DNA of 64,000 bases from an uncultured Paracoccaceae bacterium (GCA_913060475.1 CAJXSD010000009.1:1-64000); one strand, 5' to 3'; shown: positions 1 through 9,281, counted from the stretch's first letter. Numbers and translations are program-made. Notes: generated by a model from the sequence alone, not told the origin.

Positions 1-64
1 AATCCAGGAATTCGACCGGATCGTCACAGATTACGAAATTGCACGAGGCTTTGAACGAGCCTAG
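1..64 (+). CDS. C-terminal end of an unidentified protein (partial)
   Basis: The frame starting at base 2 is open for 20 codons and ends in TAG at 62-64 (final residues ARGFERA). It runs in from the left edge. The following LysR gene is on the same strand 84 bases later. The fragment is too short to assign a family, and it could be a chance open frame. Confidence 0.35.
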   Translation, partial: IQEFDRIVTDYEIARGFERA

Positions 65-148
65 CCCTGTGATCAGGTTTGACGAATTTCGCCCCCCTTG
101 GTGCAAATACTGTGATAAGATGGTGGTAATACAACAACATCGTGTGAC

Positions 149-1048
149 ATGACCAGATTGAACATCGACAATATTAACACGTTTCTAACCGTGGTACGGT
201 TGGGTGGCGTGCGTAAAGCGGCGGCGGCATTAAACGTGACACAACCCGCCATCACCGCAAGGATCAAAAACCTTGAGGATACGCTGGCCTGCGATCTGTT
301 TGATCGTCAGTCGGGTCGTTTGCAATTGACCAAACGCGGCGAATTACTGATGGCGCATGCGGAAAAATTTGAACATTTGTCACAATTGATTATACGCGAC
401 GTGATTGACCCCCAAGCCGCCGAGGGGCGGTTGCGTTTGGGGGTCTCAGAAACAATCGCCCAAAGTTGGCTGCCTGCCTTTGTCACCGCATTGCACAGCC
501 ATTTCCCAAAACTGGATATTGATCTGAATGTCGATATTTCCTTGAATCTACGCGCGGGTGTGTTGAACCGTGAAATTGATTTGGCAATTTTGTTGGGGCC
601 TGTATCGGATTATTCGGTGAACAATATTGATTTGCCTGGCTTTGATTTGGCCTGGTACTGCGCATCGGCCACGCCAACCACACTGACGCAGGCGCAATAT
701 CTGGCGCGCCCAATTTTGACATATTCGCGCAATACGCGACCGTTTCGGGAACTGCGCGAAATGTTGTTTGATCGGGTCGGTCCAGATGTATCGCTGTTTC
801 CATCGTCATCTTTGTCAGCCTGTTTTCGGCTGGTTGCGGCGGATTTGGGCGTGGCGGTTTTGCCGCGGGCCTTGGGCGATGAATATGTGACTGCGGGTGA
901 CATCCGCGAATTTGACATCGGTTGGGTTCCGTCCCCTCTGCGCTTTACCGCGTCCTATCTGGGTGAACCCAAGAGTATTATGGTCGAAACAGCCGCACAG
1001 ATTGCTGAAGCAGTTGCGAAAACCCATCTAAGTGATAAAAGTAATTGA
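149..1048 (+). CDS. LysR family transcriptional regulator
   Basis: A 299-residue protein of normal LysR length. The N-terminal winged helix-turn-helix covers about residues 5-64 and includes RKAAAALNVTQPAITARIKN and the LFDR motif. The remainder is a periplasmic-binding-protein-like effector domain. It lies upstream of the DUF1445/TRAP/DUF2848 genes on the same strand with a 75-base gap, so it probably controls that unit, with the transported acid or a derivative as effector. This is inference from position. LysR regulators are usually divergent from their targets, so the co-directional arrangement is slightly unusual. Confidence 0.9.
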   Translation: MTRLNIDNINTFLTVVRLGGVRKAAAALNVTQPAITARIKNLEDTLACDLFDRQSGRLQLTKRGELLMAHAEKFEHLSQLIIRDVIDPQAAEGRLRLGVSETIAQSWLPAFVTALHSHFPKLDIDLNVDISLNLRAGVLNREIDLAILLGPVSDYSVNNIDLPGFDLAWYCASATPTTLTQAQYLARPILTYSRNTRPFRELREMLFDRVGPDVSLFPSSSLSACFRLVAADLGVAVLPRALGDEYVTAGDIREFDIGWVPSPLRFTASYLGEPKSIMVETAAQIAEAVAKTHLSDKSN

Positions 1049-1123
1049 TCATAATTCCCAAAAATAATCAATTTGATTTTAGGTGAATATCCTGTGATGG
1101 TCGCCCTAGCCGGAGGTGCAAGG

Positions 1124-1951
1124 GTGAGTAACACGTATTCTAATTTAAAAACTGCAACCTTGGACCAAGTGCGCTTGGCCATTCGTTCGGGTCAATATCG
1201 GTCGCATACTGCGGGGCTGGGGCAGGGGTATTTACAATCCAACCTTGCCATCATGCCGCAGGAATATGCGTTGGATTTCATGCGGTTTTGTCAGCGAAAT
1301 CCCAAACCCTGTCCTGTCACCGGTGTGTCGGATACGGGCAACCCGATGATGTTTACGATGGGGCGCGACATCGACATTCGCACCGATGTTCCCGCCTATA
1401 ACGTTTATCGAAGCGGGCGTCTGGATCACGATTGCACCGATATTTCCGACATTTGGTCAGATGATTTGGTGGTCTTTGCCTTGGGGTGTTCATTTACCTT
1501 TGAACACGCGCTGATGCGGGCTGGGTTTTCGATGTGGCACATTGACCATGACCTGACGGTTCCCATGTTCCGATCAAACATTGATACGGTGCCTGCGGGG
1601 CCGTTTCGGGGGAAAATGGTTGTGTCCATGCGGGCCATTCCAACCGAACGCGTGCCCGAGGCCATCGAAATATCGGGGCAGTTTCCGTTGGCACATGGCG
1701 CGCCTGTGCATTGGGGGGATCCTGCGGATATAGGTGTTCATGCCATTGACCGCCCCGATTGGGGCGATGCGGTACCCGTGCCGCCGGGGCATACGCCCGT
1801 ATTTTGGGCCTGTGGTGTGACACCGCAGGTCGCAATTGAGGCCGCACAGCTGCCAATCTGTATCACGCATAAACCGGGACATATGTTGATCACCGACATT
1901 CCCGAAAATGCACAAAGCCCGATCTTGTGTCGTGGCGACAATCAATCATAA
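1124..1951 (+). CDS. DUF1445 / YcsI-type putative hydro-lyase
   Basis: Recognised as the DUF1445 family (bacterial YcsI, related to mammalian D-glutamate cyclase) by family-typical stretches such as the GLGQGYLQSNL region, FMRFCQRNPKPCP and CGVTPQVA near the C-terminus. I chose the GTG at 1124 because GGAGG at 1112-1116 lies 7 bases upstream; this gives 275 residues, close to the family length. The frame can be extended to a TTG at 1073 without a good ribosome site. It probably acts in the cytosol as a hydratase or lyase on a small carboxylic acid. Its position between a LysR gene and a TRAP transporter suggests it processes the imported acid. The exact substrate is unknown. Confidence 0.8.
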   Translation: MSNTYSNLKTATLDQVRLAIRSGQYRSHTAGLGQGYLQSNLAIMPQEYALDFMRFCQRNPKPCPVTGVSDTGNPMMFTMGRDIDIRTDVPAYNVYRSGRLDHDCTDISDIWSDDLVVFALGCSFTFEHALMRAGFSMWHIDHDLTVPMFRSNIDTVPAGPFRGKMVVSMRAIPTERVPEAIEISGQFPLAHGAPVHWGDPADIGVHAIDRPDWGDAVPVPPGHTPVFWACGVTPQVAIEAAQLPICITHKPGHMLITDIPENAQSPILCRGDNQS

Positions 1952-1970
1952 TCGCAACAAGGAGAGAACA

Positions 1971-3002
1971 ATGAAACGTATCGTCACAGCATTAGCGGCC
2001 TCAACCGCACTGGCCGCGCCTGCGGTTGCGCAGGATTTGTCGGTTGTGGGCAGCTGGTCCAGCCTGCCCCTGCACAACCAATACGAAGCCCCATTTTGGA
2101 ATGACACATTGCCCGCCGCATCGGGTGGTAAAATCAATGTGTCGCTGACAACACATAACCAAATGAACCTAGGGGTAGGGGATGTATTCCGTCTGTTGGG
2201 GGACGGGGTCTATGATGTGGCCATGACCGTGGCAGATTATGCCGTGGCAGATGCGCCCGAGCTTGAGGGGCTAGATGTGCCATTGTTGGCCCTGACCGCG
2301 ACCGAGGCCCGCGCCATGGTCGATGCGGCCCGTCCTATGGTGAATGACATTTTCCGTGATCGGTTCAATGCGCAGGTTCTGGCCATCGCGCCCTATCCGC
2401 CACAGGTCGTATTCTGTAATGCCGAAATCGCGGGTCTAGATGATTTGGCAGGCAAAAAAATTCGCGCCTCGGGCCGTATGACCGCAAAATTCCTTGAGGC
2501 ATTGGGCGCCGAAGGCGTCAATGTCAGCTTTGGCGAGGTGCCCGGTGCGTTGCAAAAAGGGACGGTTGATTGTGCCGTGACCGGCGCAGGTTCAGGATAT
2601 TCCGCCGGCTGGTGGGAGGTATCGACCCATCTGCTGCCCATTCCATTGGGCGGATGGGATAGCGTTGTGACCGCCATGAACATGGACAAATGGAACAGTT
2701 TGGACAGCGACACCCAAGGATTGATTAACGCTGAAATCAGCGCCAATTTCGAAGATGCCGCATGGTCCAGTGCGCAGGATGCCTTGGCCACGGATATTGC
2801 CTGTTTGACGGGCAATGGCGAATGTTCCATCGGCGATGCGCGGGATATGACCTTGGTCAATGTTTCTGACGCTGATTTTGCCCGCGCCCGTGATGTGTTG
2901 GTGGGGCAGGTATTGCCAGAGTGGGCCGAACGCGCGGGTGCCGATTGGGCCAAACGCTGGAACGATACCGTCGGTGCAACCGTTGGTGTCAGCATCAATT
3001 AA
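1971..3002 (+). CDS. dctP: TRAP transporter substrate-binding protein (DctP family)
   Basis: 343 residues starting at the ATG at 1971, preceded by AAGGAGAG at 1959-1966. The N-terminus (MKRIVTALAAS up to AVAQ) is a Sec signal peptide with cleavage after about residue 21, so the protein is periplasmic. The central KKIRASGRMTAKFLEALG segment corresponds to the region that carries the carboxylate-binding arginine of DctP proteins, and GALQKGTVDCAVTG follows as in the family. It delivers an organic acid to the DctQM permease encoded downstream. Substrate cannot be read from sequence. Confidence 0.92.
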   Translation: MKRIVTALAASTALAAPAVAQDLSVVGSWSSLPLHNQYEAPFWNDTLPAASGGKINVSLTTHNQMNLGVGDVFRLLGDGVYDVAMTVADYAVADAPELEGLDVPLLALTATEARAMVDAARPMVNDIFRDRFNAQVLAIAPYPPQVVFCNAEIAGLDDLAGKKIRASGRMTAKFLEALGAEGVNVSFGEVPGALQKGTVDCAVTGAGSGYSAGWWEVSTHLLPIPLGGWDSVVTAMNMDKWNSLDSDTQGLINAEISANFEDAAWSSAQDALATDIACLTGNGECSIGDARDMTLVNVSDADFARARDVLVGQVLPEWAERAGADWAKRWNDTVGATVGVSIN

Positions 3003-3033
3003 TCCACCAATCCCAACCCTGTAAGAGGCCCCA

Positions 3034-3582
3034 ATGGAACAAACGGTGCTGGACACCCTGCGCAGCTGGAACCGAAACATTGCGATTGTAACAGGCTTGA
3101 TCCTGTTTGCCTGCGTTGTAATTGTTCTGGCCGATATTGTTCTGCGCCGTTTTGGGGCGTCTTTGGGGGGGACAGATGAAATATCGGGTTATGTGATGGC
3201 CATAGTCACATCATGGGGCATGGGATTTACCCTATTGGAATTGGGCCATGTGCGGATCGATATTATTCGGGGGCGGTGTACGGGTCTGGGACGTGCGGTA
3301 TTTGATTTATTTTCGCTCACGGTTCTGGCCGGCACAATCACCCTGATCGCAGTCCAAAGTTGGCCAGTGCTGGCGCGATCGCTGACCAATGGGTCGCGGG
3401 CCAATACCCCATTGGAAACACCTCTGGCTTGGGTGCAAACCCCGTGGTTTGCAGGCTGGGTGTGGTTTGCCCTGATGGCCTGGCTGACCCTGTTGGCGGC
3501 CATTGTTATGCTGGCCAAGGGGGAATTTGATCGTGCAGATGCCGTGATCGGAACCCAGTCTGAAACAGAGGCTGCGACATGA
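3034..3582 (+). CDS. dctQ: TRAP transporter small permease (DctQ family)
   Basis: 182 residues with four hydrophobic segments (roughly residues 14-35, 50-70, 88-108 and 135-160), the usual topology of the small TRAP membrane subunit. It contains the family-typical FTLLELGHVRIDI. The gene follows dctP by 31 bases and its stop overlaps the start of the large permease in an ATGA arrangement (3579-3582), indicating translational coupling. It forms the inner-membrane complex with DctM. Confidence 0.92.
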   Translation: MEQTVLDTLRSWNRNIAIVTGLILFACVVIVLADIVLRRFGASLGGTDEISGYVMAIVTSWGMGFTLLELGHVRIDIIRGRCTGLGRAVFDLFSLTVLAGTITLIAVQSWPVLARSLTNGSRANTPLETPLAWVQTPWFAGWVWFALMAWLTLLAAIVMLAKGEFDRADAVIGTQSETEAAT

Positions 3583-4865
3583 TCGGATATCTAACACTGG
3601 GCCTGCTAGGGCTGTTGTCCCTGTCGATCCCTGTTGGCATTGTTTTGTTCCTGTTGGGATTTGGCATCGATTTTTTTGCCAGCCCGTTCCCGTTGATCAA
3701 AGGGTTGGGAAACCAGGTTTGGTCAACGTCAAATAACGCCACGTTAATCGCCATTCCGTTTTTCGTACTGTTGGGCGAAATTTTGGTACGCTCTGGGGTG
3801 GCAACACGTACCTACGCCGCGCTGGACCGTTGGGTCAGTTGGTTGCCGGGGGGATTGGTGCATGCCAATATTGCAACGGCAACGATGTTTTCGGCCACCT
3901 CGGGGTCGTCGGTGGCAACGGCGGCGACCGTGGCAACAGTTGCCATGCCACAGGCTGAAAAATTGGGCTATGATCCGAAATTGTTTTCCGGCGCGATTGC
4001 GGCAGGGGGAACATTGGGCATTATGATCCCACCGTCGATCAATCTGATTGTCTATGGATTTCTGACCCAAACCTCGATCCCGCGTTTGTTTTTGGCGGGG
4101 CTGGTACCAGGGATCGCATTGGCCATCGCCTTTATGCTGGTGACAGTTCTGATCTGCACGATATGGCCCAAGTTGGGCGGCCAGCGACGCATTTTCGGGC
4201 TGGACCAAATGCTGCGGGCGTTATTGGATCTGTTGCCCATTATGTTCATATTTGGCGTGATTATCGGGTCCATTTACCAAGGATGGGCCACCCCAACCGA
4301 AGCAGCCGCTGTCGGTGTCGCAGGCGCGCTGCTGATCGCGGGGGCGTTTGCGGGCCTGTCGTGGCGTATGATGGTCGACAGCATTTTAGGCACCATCAAA
4401 ATCACATCAATGATTATGCTGGTTGTCTTGGGCGCATCATTTTTGAACTTTACCCTTGCCGCTGCAGGTTTGGGGCGCGAGTTAGAGGGGTTTCTGGCAG
4501 ACTTGGGCCTGTCGCCCTTGGGAACCATTTTTGTGGTTGTGCTGATCTATATCGTATTGGGGTTTTTCATTGAAACCCTGTCGCTGATGGTGGTCACAAT
4601 TCCGATCATTGTTCCCATCATCGTGGCGCAAGGCTATGATCCGATTTGGTTTGGTATATTGATGATCGTACTGATCGAAATGGCGCTGATCACACCCCCC
4701 GTTGGTTTGAATTTATACGTGGTTCAGGGGGCGCGAAAATCGGGCACAATGACCGAGGTTATGTTGGGCACCATTCCCTATGTTGGGGTGATGTTGGCCA
4801 TGGTGGCCGCGCTGATCGCGGCACCCTCGATCGCCCTATACCTGCCCAACACATTCGGAGGATAG
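3579..4865 (+). CDS. dctM: TRAP transporter large permease (DctM family)
   Basis: 428 residues, nearly all hydrophobic, with the family landmarks ATSGSSVATAATVATVAMP, GGTLGIMIPPSINLI and the C-terminal LITPPVGLNLYVVQG. This is the ion-coupled (normally Na+) transport subunit of the tripartite carrier. The start overlaps the dctQ stop by four bases. Length and motifs are complete, so the transporter should be functional. The DUF2848 gene begins six bases after its stop. Confidence 0.95.
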   Translation: MIGYLTLGLLGLLSLSIPVGIVLFLLGFGIDFFASPFPLIKGLGNQVWSTSNNATLIAIPFFVLLGEILVRSGVATRTYAALDRWVSWLPGGLVHANIATATMFSATSGSSVATAATVATVAMPQAEKLGYDPKLFSGAIAAGGTLGIMIPPSINLIVYGFLTQTSIPRLFLAGLVPGIALAIAFMLVTVLICTIWPKLGGQRRIFGLDQMLRALLDLLPIMFIFGVIIGSIYQGWATPTEAAAVGVAGALLIAGAFAGLSWRMMVDSILGTIKITSMIMLVVLGASFLNFTLAAAGLGRELEGFLADLGLSPLGTIFVVVLIYIVLGFFIETLSLMVVTIPIIVPIIVAQGYDPIWFGILMIVLIEMALITPPVGLNLYVVQGARKSGTMTEVMLGTIPYVGVMLAMVAALIAAPSIALYLPNTFGG

Positions 4866-4870
4866 CCAGT

Positions 4871-5524
4871 ATGCGATTTGTCACGGATCATGGTGATATC
4901 ACCCTAACCCCGCAATCATTGACCATTGCGGGTTGGACGGGTCGGGACCGCGCGGCGGTGCAACACCATATTGATGAATTGGCTGAACTGGGTGTCGCCC
5001 CCCCGTCCCAAGTGCCGCTGTTTTACCGCGCTGCGCAATCGTTGCTGACGCAGGCAAACACAATTCAGGTCGTCGGTGCCGCCACATCGGGCGAGGTTGA
5101 GCCGCTGGTTTTGCAGCATGGTGGTACTGTGTGGCTTGGGCTGGGATCGGATCACACAGACCGCGATTTAGAAACCGTATCAGTTGCCGCGTCGAAACAG
5201 GCCTGCGCTAAACCCGTTGCACATCAGCTTTGGGCACTGGCAGATGTGACATCGCATCTGGATGACATCCGTCTAAGCTGCGAAATTTTCGAACAGGGGG
5301 AATGGATTTTGTATCAATCGGGAACCTTGGCCCAGATCCAACCCATCCCTGATTTAATCGCAGGGGCAGGGTTGCAAAATGGTTCGGTTCTGCTGTGCGG
5401 TACATTGGGGGCGCAGGGTGGTGTGCGCCCCGCGCAGCAGTATCGCATGACGCTGACCGATCCGGTTTTGGACCGTCAAATTTCGTTGGAATACAGGGTG
5501 CAGACATTACCGATCATCGCCTGA
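4871..5524 (+). CDS. DUF2848 family protein, possibly FAH-like hydrolase
   Basis: 217 residues from the ATG at 4871; an in-frame upstream extension only overlaps dctM. The sequence resembles the DUF2848 family, with the C-terminal GSVLLCGTLGAQGGVRPA. That stretch looks like the GDVILTGTPxGVG end motif of fumarylacetoacetate-hydrolase-fold enzymes, so a hydrolase, decarboxylase or isomerase of a carboxylic acid is plausible; this is inference. No signal peptide or membrane segment is seen. It is the last gene of the LysR/DUF1445/TRAP unit and converges on bciA with a 5-base gap. Confidence 0.75.
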   Translation: MRFVTDHGDITLTPQSLTIAGWTGRDRAAVQHHIDELAELGVAPPSQVPLFYRAAQSLLTQANTIQVVGAATSGEVEPLVLQHGGTVWLGLGSDHTDRDLETVSVAASKQACAKPVAHQLWALADVTSHLDDIRLSCEIFEQGEWILYQSGTLAQIQPIPDLIAGAGLQNGSVLLCGTLGAQGGVRPAQQYRMTLTDPVLDRQISLEYRVQTLPIIA

Positions 5525-5529
5525 TCGGA

Positions 5530-6498
5530 TTAGGACCAAACCGCATGATCCCCACGATCATCCGATAATTTGCCTGCCACGAAATCGATGTAATACCCCT
5601 CTAGGGTATCGCGGCCAAATTGCGGTGTCTGATCGGCGCAATAGGTGTCAGAAATTGGATCCCAAACCAACATGGATTCGGTGGCATAATATCGTCCAAT
5701 GCGCGCCAAATGCGCCTGATCGGCCAATCGCGGCGATATTCGGCCCAGCAGGGACAGCACCCAAATAATGGTGTCCATAAACCACAATGGCACATGTTTT
5801 ACGCGAATGGGATGGCCCAAAATGCGTTCCATCAGGGTCACCTGATCCATCGGCGAAATGGCGGGTCCCGGCCCGCCGATGGGCAAAATTTGCCCGTTGG
5901 TCGCGGGATCGGTCAGGGATGCGGCAATAAACTGACCCAAATCACGATCAGATATCGGCCTGCACCGTGTCAATTGGCCATCCCCAAAAACCAAAAAGGG
6001 TTTGCCAGATTTCACCCGATTAATTTGCCCCGACAGTGATTTGAAAAATGCGGTTGGGCGGATGATCGTCCAACGGATTGGCGCACACTGCAACTCGGCC
6101 TCGAACGCCAGTTTTGCGCGTTGAAATTCCAGTTTCGGTTTTTGCACACAAATGGCAGACAGCTGCACAAATCGCGGGATATCTGCGGCCAACGCGGCCT
6201 GCAAAATCGCGCTGTGGGCGGCGTGATCGATGGCCCATGCATCGCGCGGGGTCCCGGTGCGGCTGGCCAAACAGGACACGACGGCATCAAAGCGTGCCGA
6301 TCCGACAATGCGCGCCAAATCATCTGGATTGGTCACATCGCCAATATGATGGATGCACCCGCGTAATTCTGTGGCTGTTGTGGCATGCCGCGTGATAATG
6401 CTAACGCGATGGCCCGCATTTTGGCAGGCCAATGCCGTTGCGCGCCCGATCGTACCGGTCGCCCCAAACAGTAAAATATGTAGCGAGTCGTTTTCCAT
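5530..6498 (-). CDS. bciA: Divinyl chlorophyllide a 8-vinyl-reductase
   Basis: 322 residues. The N-terminal LLFGATGTIGRATALAC is the NAD(P)H-binding loop of an atypical short-chain reductase. Stretches typical of BciA follow: VVSCLASRTG, AWAIDHAAH, FVQLSAICVQKPKLEFQ, IIRPTAFFKSLSGQI, PFLVFGDG, PISDRDL and the C-terminal ARIGRYYATESMLVWDP. BciA reduces the C8 vinyl group of divinyl (proto)chlorophyllide during bacteriochlorophyll synthesis, using NADPH. No other pigment gene is in the window, which fits phototrophic Rhodobacteraceae where bciA lies outside the main photosynthesis cluster. A divergent 153-base region separates it from the GMC gene. Confidence 0.8.
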   Translation of the reverse strand: MENDSLHILLFGATGTIGRATALACQNAGHRVSIITRHATTATELRGCIHHIGDVTNPDDLARIVGSARFDAVVSCLASRTGTPRDAWAIDHAAHSAILQAALAADIPRFVQLSAICVQKPKLEFQRAKLAFEAELQCAPIRWTIIRPTAFFKSLSGQINRVKSGKPFLVFGDGQLTRCRPISDRDLGQFIAASLTDPATNGQILPIGGPGPAISPMDQVTLMERILGHPIRVKHVPLWFMDTIIWVLSLLGRISPRLADQAHLARIGRYYATESMLVWDPISDTYCADQTPQFGRDTLEGYYIDFVAGKLSDDRGDHAVWS

Positions 6499-6651
6499 AA
6501 ACCCAGCCTAACAGCAGTTCGCAACAAATGCTTGGATTTCCTGTTAGAATTGGTCTGAAAACGCCGTGTTTGGGTGTTGACATGTTGGGCGAATTTGCAG
6601 TGTTCTGTGCGCAAAATGGGCGGTGCATTCCTGCACAGATAGGAGCCTTGC

Positions 6652-8262
6652 GTGAAAACATATGACTATATCATCGTAGGTGCCGGTTCGGCAGGATGCG
6701 TCCTGGCCGAGCGTCTAAGCCGTTCGGGAAAACACACTGTTTTATTGCTTGAGGCGGGTGAAAAACAGCGCACACCGTGGATTTCCCTGCCCGTGGGATA
6801 TGGCAAAACATTTTACGACGGGGCGGTGAATTGGAAATTCGAAACACAGCCCGATGCCGGTCTGGATCATCGCACAGGGTATTGGCCACGGGGCAAAGTG
6901 GTGGGTGGATCGGGCGCAATCAACGCCCTGGTCTATGCACGCGGGTTGCCCAATGATTTTGACGATTGGGCCGCTGCGGGTGCGCGGGGATGGGGTTGGA
7001 ATACTGTTCGCGCCGTGTACCAAGATTTGGAAACACAGGTTGATACCGACGGCACAACACAGGGTTCGGGGCCTATCCATGTGCAAAATGTATCCGACCA
7101 GATCCATCCCGTGAACCGCCATTATTTTGCAGCAGCATCGGAATTGGGATTGCCCACCACCGATGATATGAACGGCGACACCCCCCAAGGTGCCGCAATC
7201 TATCGCATCAATACCAAAAATGGGCGGCGTATGCATTCGGCGCGGGCCTTTCTGAAACCTGCGTTGAAACGTGCCAATGTGACCCTGATCACAGGTGCCT
7301 TGGTGGAACGGGTTGTGGTGCAGGATCGTCGCGCCACGGGCATTGTGGCCAAGGTACGCGGCCAATCGCAGACATTCCACGCAGGACGCGAAGTTGTTTT
7401 GTCGGCAGGATCCGTGACATCGCCGCGCATTTTGCAATTATCCGGGATTGGACCCGGCGCGCATCTGAAATCGCACGGGATTACGCCGGTTCTGGATACA
7501 CCCCATGTGGGCGGCAACCTGCAAGATCACTTGGCCGTCAGTTATTATTTCAAAGCGACCGAACCTACGTTAAACAACGTCTTGGCCCCGTGGTGGGGCA
7601 AAGTGATGGCGGGAATGCAATATGCGTTCAACCGGCGTGGTCCCTTGTCATTATCGGTCAACCAATGTGGGGGATATTTCAAATCTGATCCCAGTTTGGA
7701 TGTGCCCGACCAGCAGCTGTATTTTAACCCGCTGACCTATACCACAACGCCGGACGGCAAACGCACTGTGGTAAAACCTGATCCCTTTGCCGGATTTATC
7801 CTAAGTTTTCAGCCCGCGCGCCCGACCAGTCGTGGCCGCATTGATATCAGCAGCAGCGATCCAAGGGCCGCGCCCCTGATTCAGCCCAATTCATTGTCGA
7901 CCGACACGGATATCGATCAAATTGTGGCGGGGGGGCGTTTGTGCCAACGTCTGGCCGCCACCCGCGCCATCACGGGGTTGATTAAATCCGCAATGGATCC
8001 CGATTTACGCACCATGACCGATGCCGAAATTGTTGCCGATTTTCGCAAACGGTGCGGCACGGTCTATCATCCGATTGGGACCTGTAGAATGGGTGATGAT
8101 CCGGCGACATCTGTGGTTGACCCAAATTTGCGGGTTCATGGGATTGATGGGTTGCGGGTTGTGGATGCGTCGGTGTTTCCCAACATCACATCTGCAAATA
8201 CCAATGCGCCAACGATGATGGTGGCCTATCGCGCCGCTGATCTGATTTTGGCGGATTGCTAG
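6652..8262 (+). CDS. GMC family FAD-dependent oxidoreductase (choline/alcohol dehydrogenase-like)
   Basis: 536 residues. The start is a GTG at 6652 with AGGAG at 6641-6645. The N-terminus holds the FAD-binding DYIIVGAGSAGCVLAERLS and LLLEAG motifs, followed by GMC signature 1 (PRGKVVGGSGAINALVYARG) and signature 2 (SAGSVTSPRILQLSGIGPG). The C-terminal domain has YHPIGTCRMG and VDASVFPNITSANTNAPTMM, with the active-site histidine and asparagine of the family. It probably oxidises an alcohol or polyol in the cytosol, but the substrate is not predictable. The aldose 1-epimerase starts 9 bases later, suggesting a sugar or sugar-alcohol context. Confidence 0.92.
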   Translation: MKTYDYIIVGAGSAGCVLAERLSRSGKHTVLLLEAGEKQRTPWISLPVGYGKTFYDGAVNWKFETQPDAGLDHRTGYWPRGKVVGGSGAINALVYARGLPNDFDDWAAAGARGWGWNTVRAVYQDLETQVDTDGTTQGSGPIHVQNVSDQIHPVNRHYFAAASELGLPTTDDMNGDTPQGAAIYRINTKNGRRMHSARAFLKPALKRANVTLITGALVERVVVQDRRATGIVAKVRGQSQTFHAGREVVLSAGSVTSPRILQLSGIGPGAHLKSHGITPVLDTPHVGGNLQDHLAVSYYFKATEPTLNNVLAPWWGKVMAGMQYAFNRRGPLSLSVNQCGGYFKSDPSLDVPDQQLYFNPLTYTTTPDGKRTVVKPDPFAGFILSFQPARPTSRGRIDISSSDPRAAPLIQPNSLSTDTDIDQIVAGGRLCQRLAATRAITGLIKSAMDPDLRTMTDAEIVADFRKRCGTVYHPIGTCRMGDDPATSVVDPNLRVHGIDGLRVVDASVFPNITSANTNAPTMMVAYRAADLILADC

Positions 8263-8270
8263 GACGACAA

Positions 8271-9248
8271 ATGGCACCCATTTCCCAAATAACCACTATG
8301 GGCCAGACGCCCGCGGGCCAAGATATCCATGCCATTGATCTGCACAATGGCCCATTGCGGGCGCGTATTTTGACCTTGGGTGCGATTGTTCAGGACCTTA
8401 GGATGCGCGGGTTGGATCATTCCTTGGTCGTGGGGTGTGAACGGCTGGACCGATATTACAGCGACATGCGCTATGTCGGGGCGCTGGTGGGGCGGTATGC
8501 CAATCGGATTGCACTGGGCAGATTTGATTTGAACGGGGCCCAATATCATCTGTCCCAAAACACAGTGGGGCGCCATTGCCTACACGGCGGGGCCGAGGGC
8601 AGCGATGTGACGATCTGGCAAATTCAGGGCTATACCCGGTCGCAGGTGCATTTACGCGCCCATTTTGCGGATGGGCACATGGGGTTTCCGGGGGCATTGG
8701 ACGTGGATTGCGTCATTCGGCTGACTGATGATGGGGTGTTGGAATTTGACATTCAGGCGACCACAACGGCGGCCACACCTGTCAGTTTTGCCCATCATGG
8801 ATATTTTAATCTGGCGGGGTCGCCTGATATTAATGACCACCAACTGGAAATCGCGGCCCGCCACTATGTCGATGTGGATGCCGAGGGTATTCCAACCGGC
8901 CAACTGATAGATGTTGTGGGGTCTGAGATTGATTTTTCCCAATTGACGCCCATCGGATCACGCCGTGTCGATCACAATTTTTGCGTGTGTCCTGCGCGCG
9001 GTGCGTTACGACCTGTGGCGCGGTTGGTGTCCCCGCAGGCGGGCGTGACCCTGACGGTGGAAACAACAGAACCGGGCCTGCAGGTCTATACGGGGGATCA
9101 TTTCACAGGGTGCAGACCGCGTGCAGGCATCGCGTTGGAAACGCAAGCCTGGCCGGATGCACCCAATCAGCCCAGTTTTCCCAATGCTATCTTGCAGCCT
9201 GATGAGGTCTATCACAGTCGGACCAGATATCTGTTTGGTACATTGTAA
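8271..9248 (+). CDS. Aldose 1-epimerase (mutarotase, GalM family)
   Basis: 325 residues from the ATG at 8271, with AGGAC at 8261; a TTG at 8256 is in frame but overlaps the GMC stop. Family residues are present: GRHCLHGG, the catalytic-histidine region SFAHHGYFNLAG and the C-terminal IALETQAWPDAPNQP with the catalytic glutamate. It interconverts alpha and beta anomers of a sugar. It probably forms an operon with the GMC gene and ends at a bidirectional terminator. Confidence 0.92.
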   Translation: MAPISQITTMGQTPAGQDIHAIDLHNGPLRARILTLGAIVQDLRMRGLDHSLVVGCERLDRYYSDMRYVGALVGRYANRIALGRFDLNGAQYHLSQNTVGRHCLHGGAEGSDVTIWQIQGYTRSQVHLRAHFADGHMGFPGALDVDCVIRLTDDGVLEFDIQATTTAATPVSFAHHGYFNLAGSPDINDHQLEIAARHYVDVDAEGIPTGQLIDVVGSEIDFSQLTPIGSRRVDHNFCVCPARGALRPVARLVSPQAGVTLTVETTEPGLQVYTGDHFTGCRPRAGIALETQAWPDAPNQPSFPNAILQPDEVYHSRTRYLFGTL

Positions 9249-9276
9249 AAACGCCCGCATCGTGTGGCGGGCGTTT
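9249..9276. terminator. Bidirectional hairpin terminator between convergent genes
   Basis: AAACGCCCGC (9249-9258) pairs perfectly with GCGGGCGTTT (9267-9276), with an 8-base loop. A/T runs flank both sides of the stem. It sits between the aldose epimerase stop on the plus strand and the ABC ATPase stop on the minus strand, so it can serve both. Confidence 0.8.
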
Positions 9277-9281
9277 GGGTG

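Noticed and set aside
2393-2998. 201-codon minus-strand frame antisense to dctP
   Set aside because: Serine/proline/alanine-rich shadow frame typical of antisense of a coding gene; the plus strand encodes a clear DctP.
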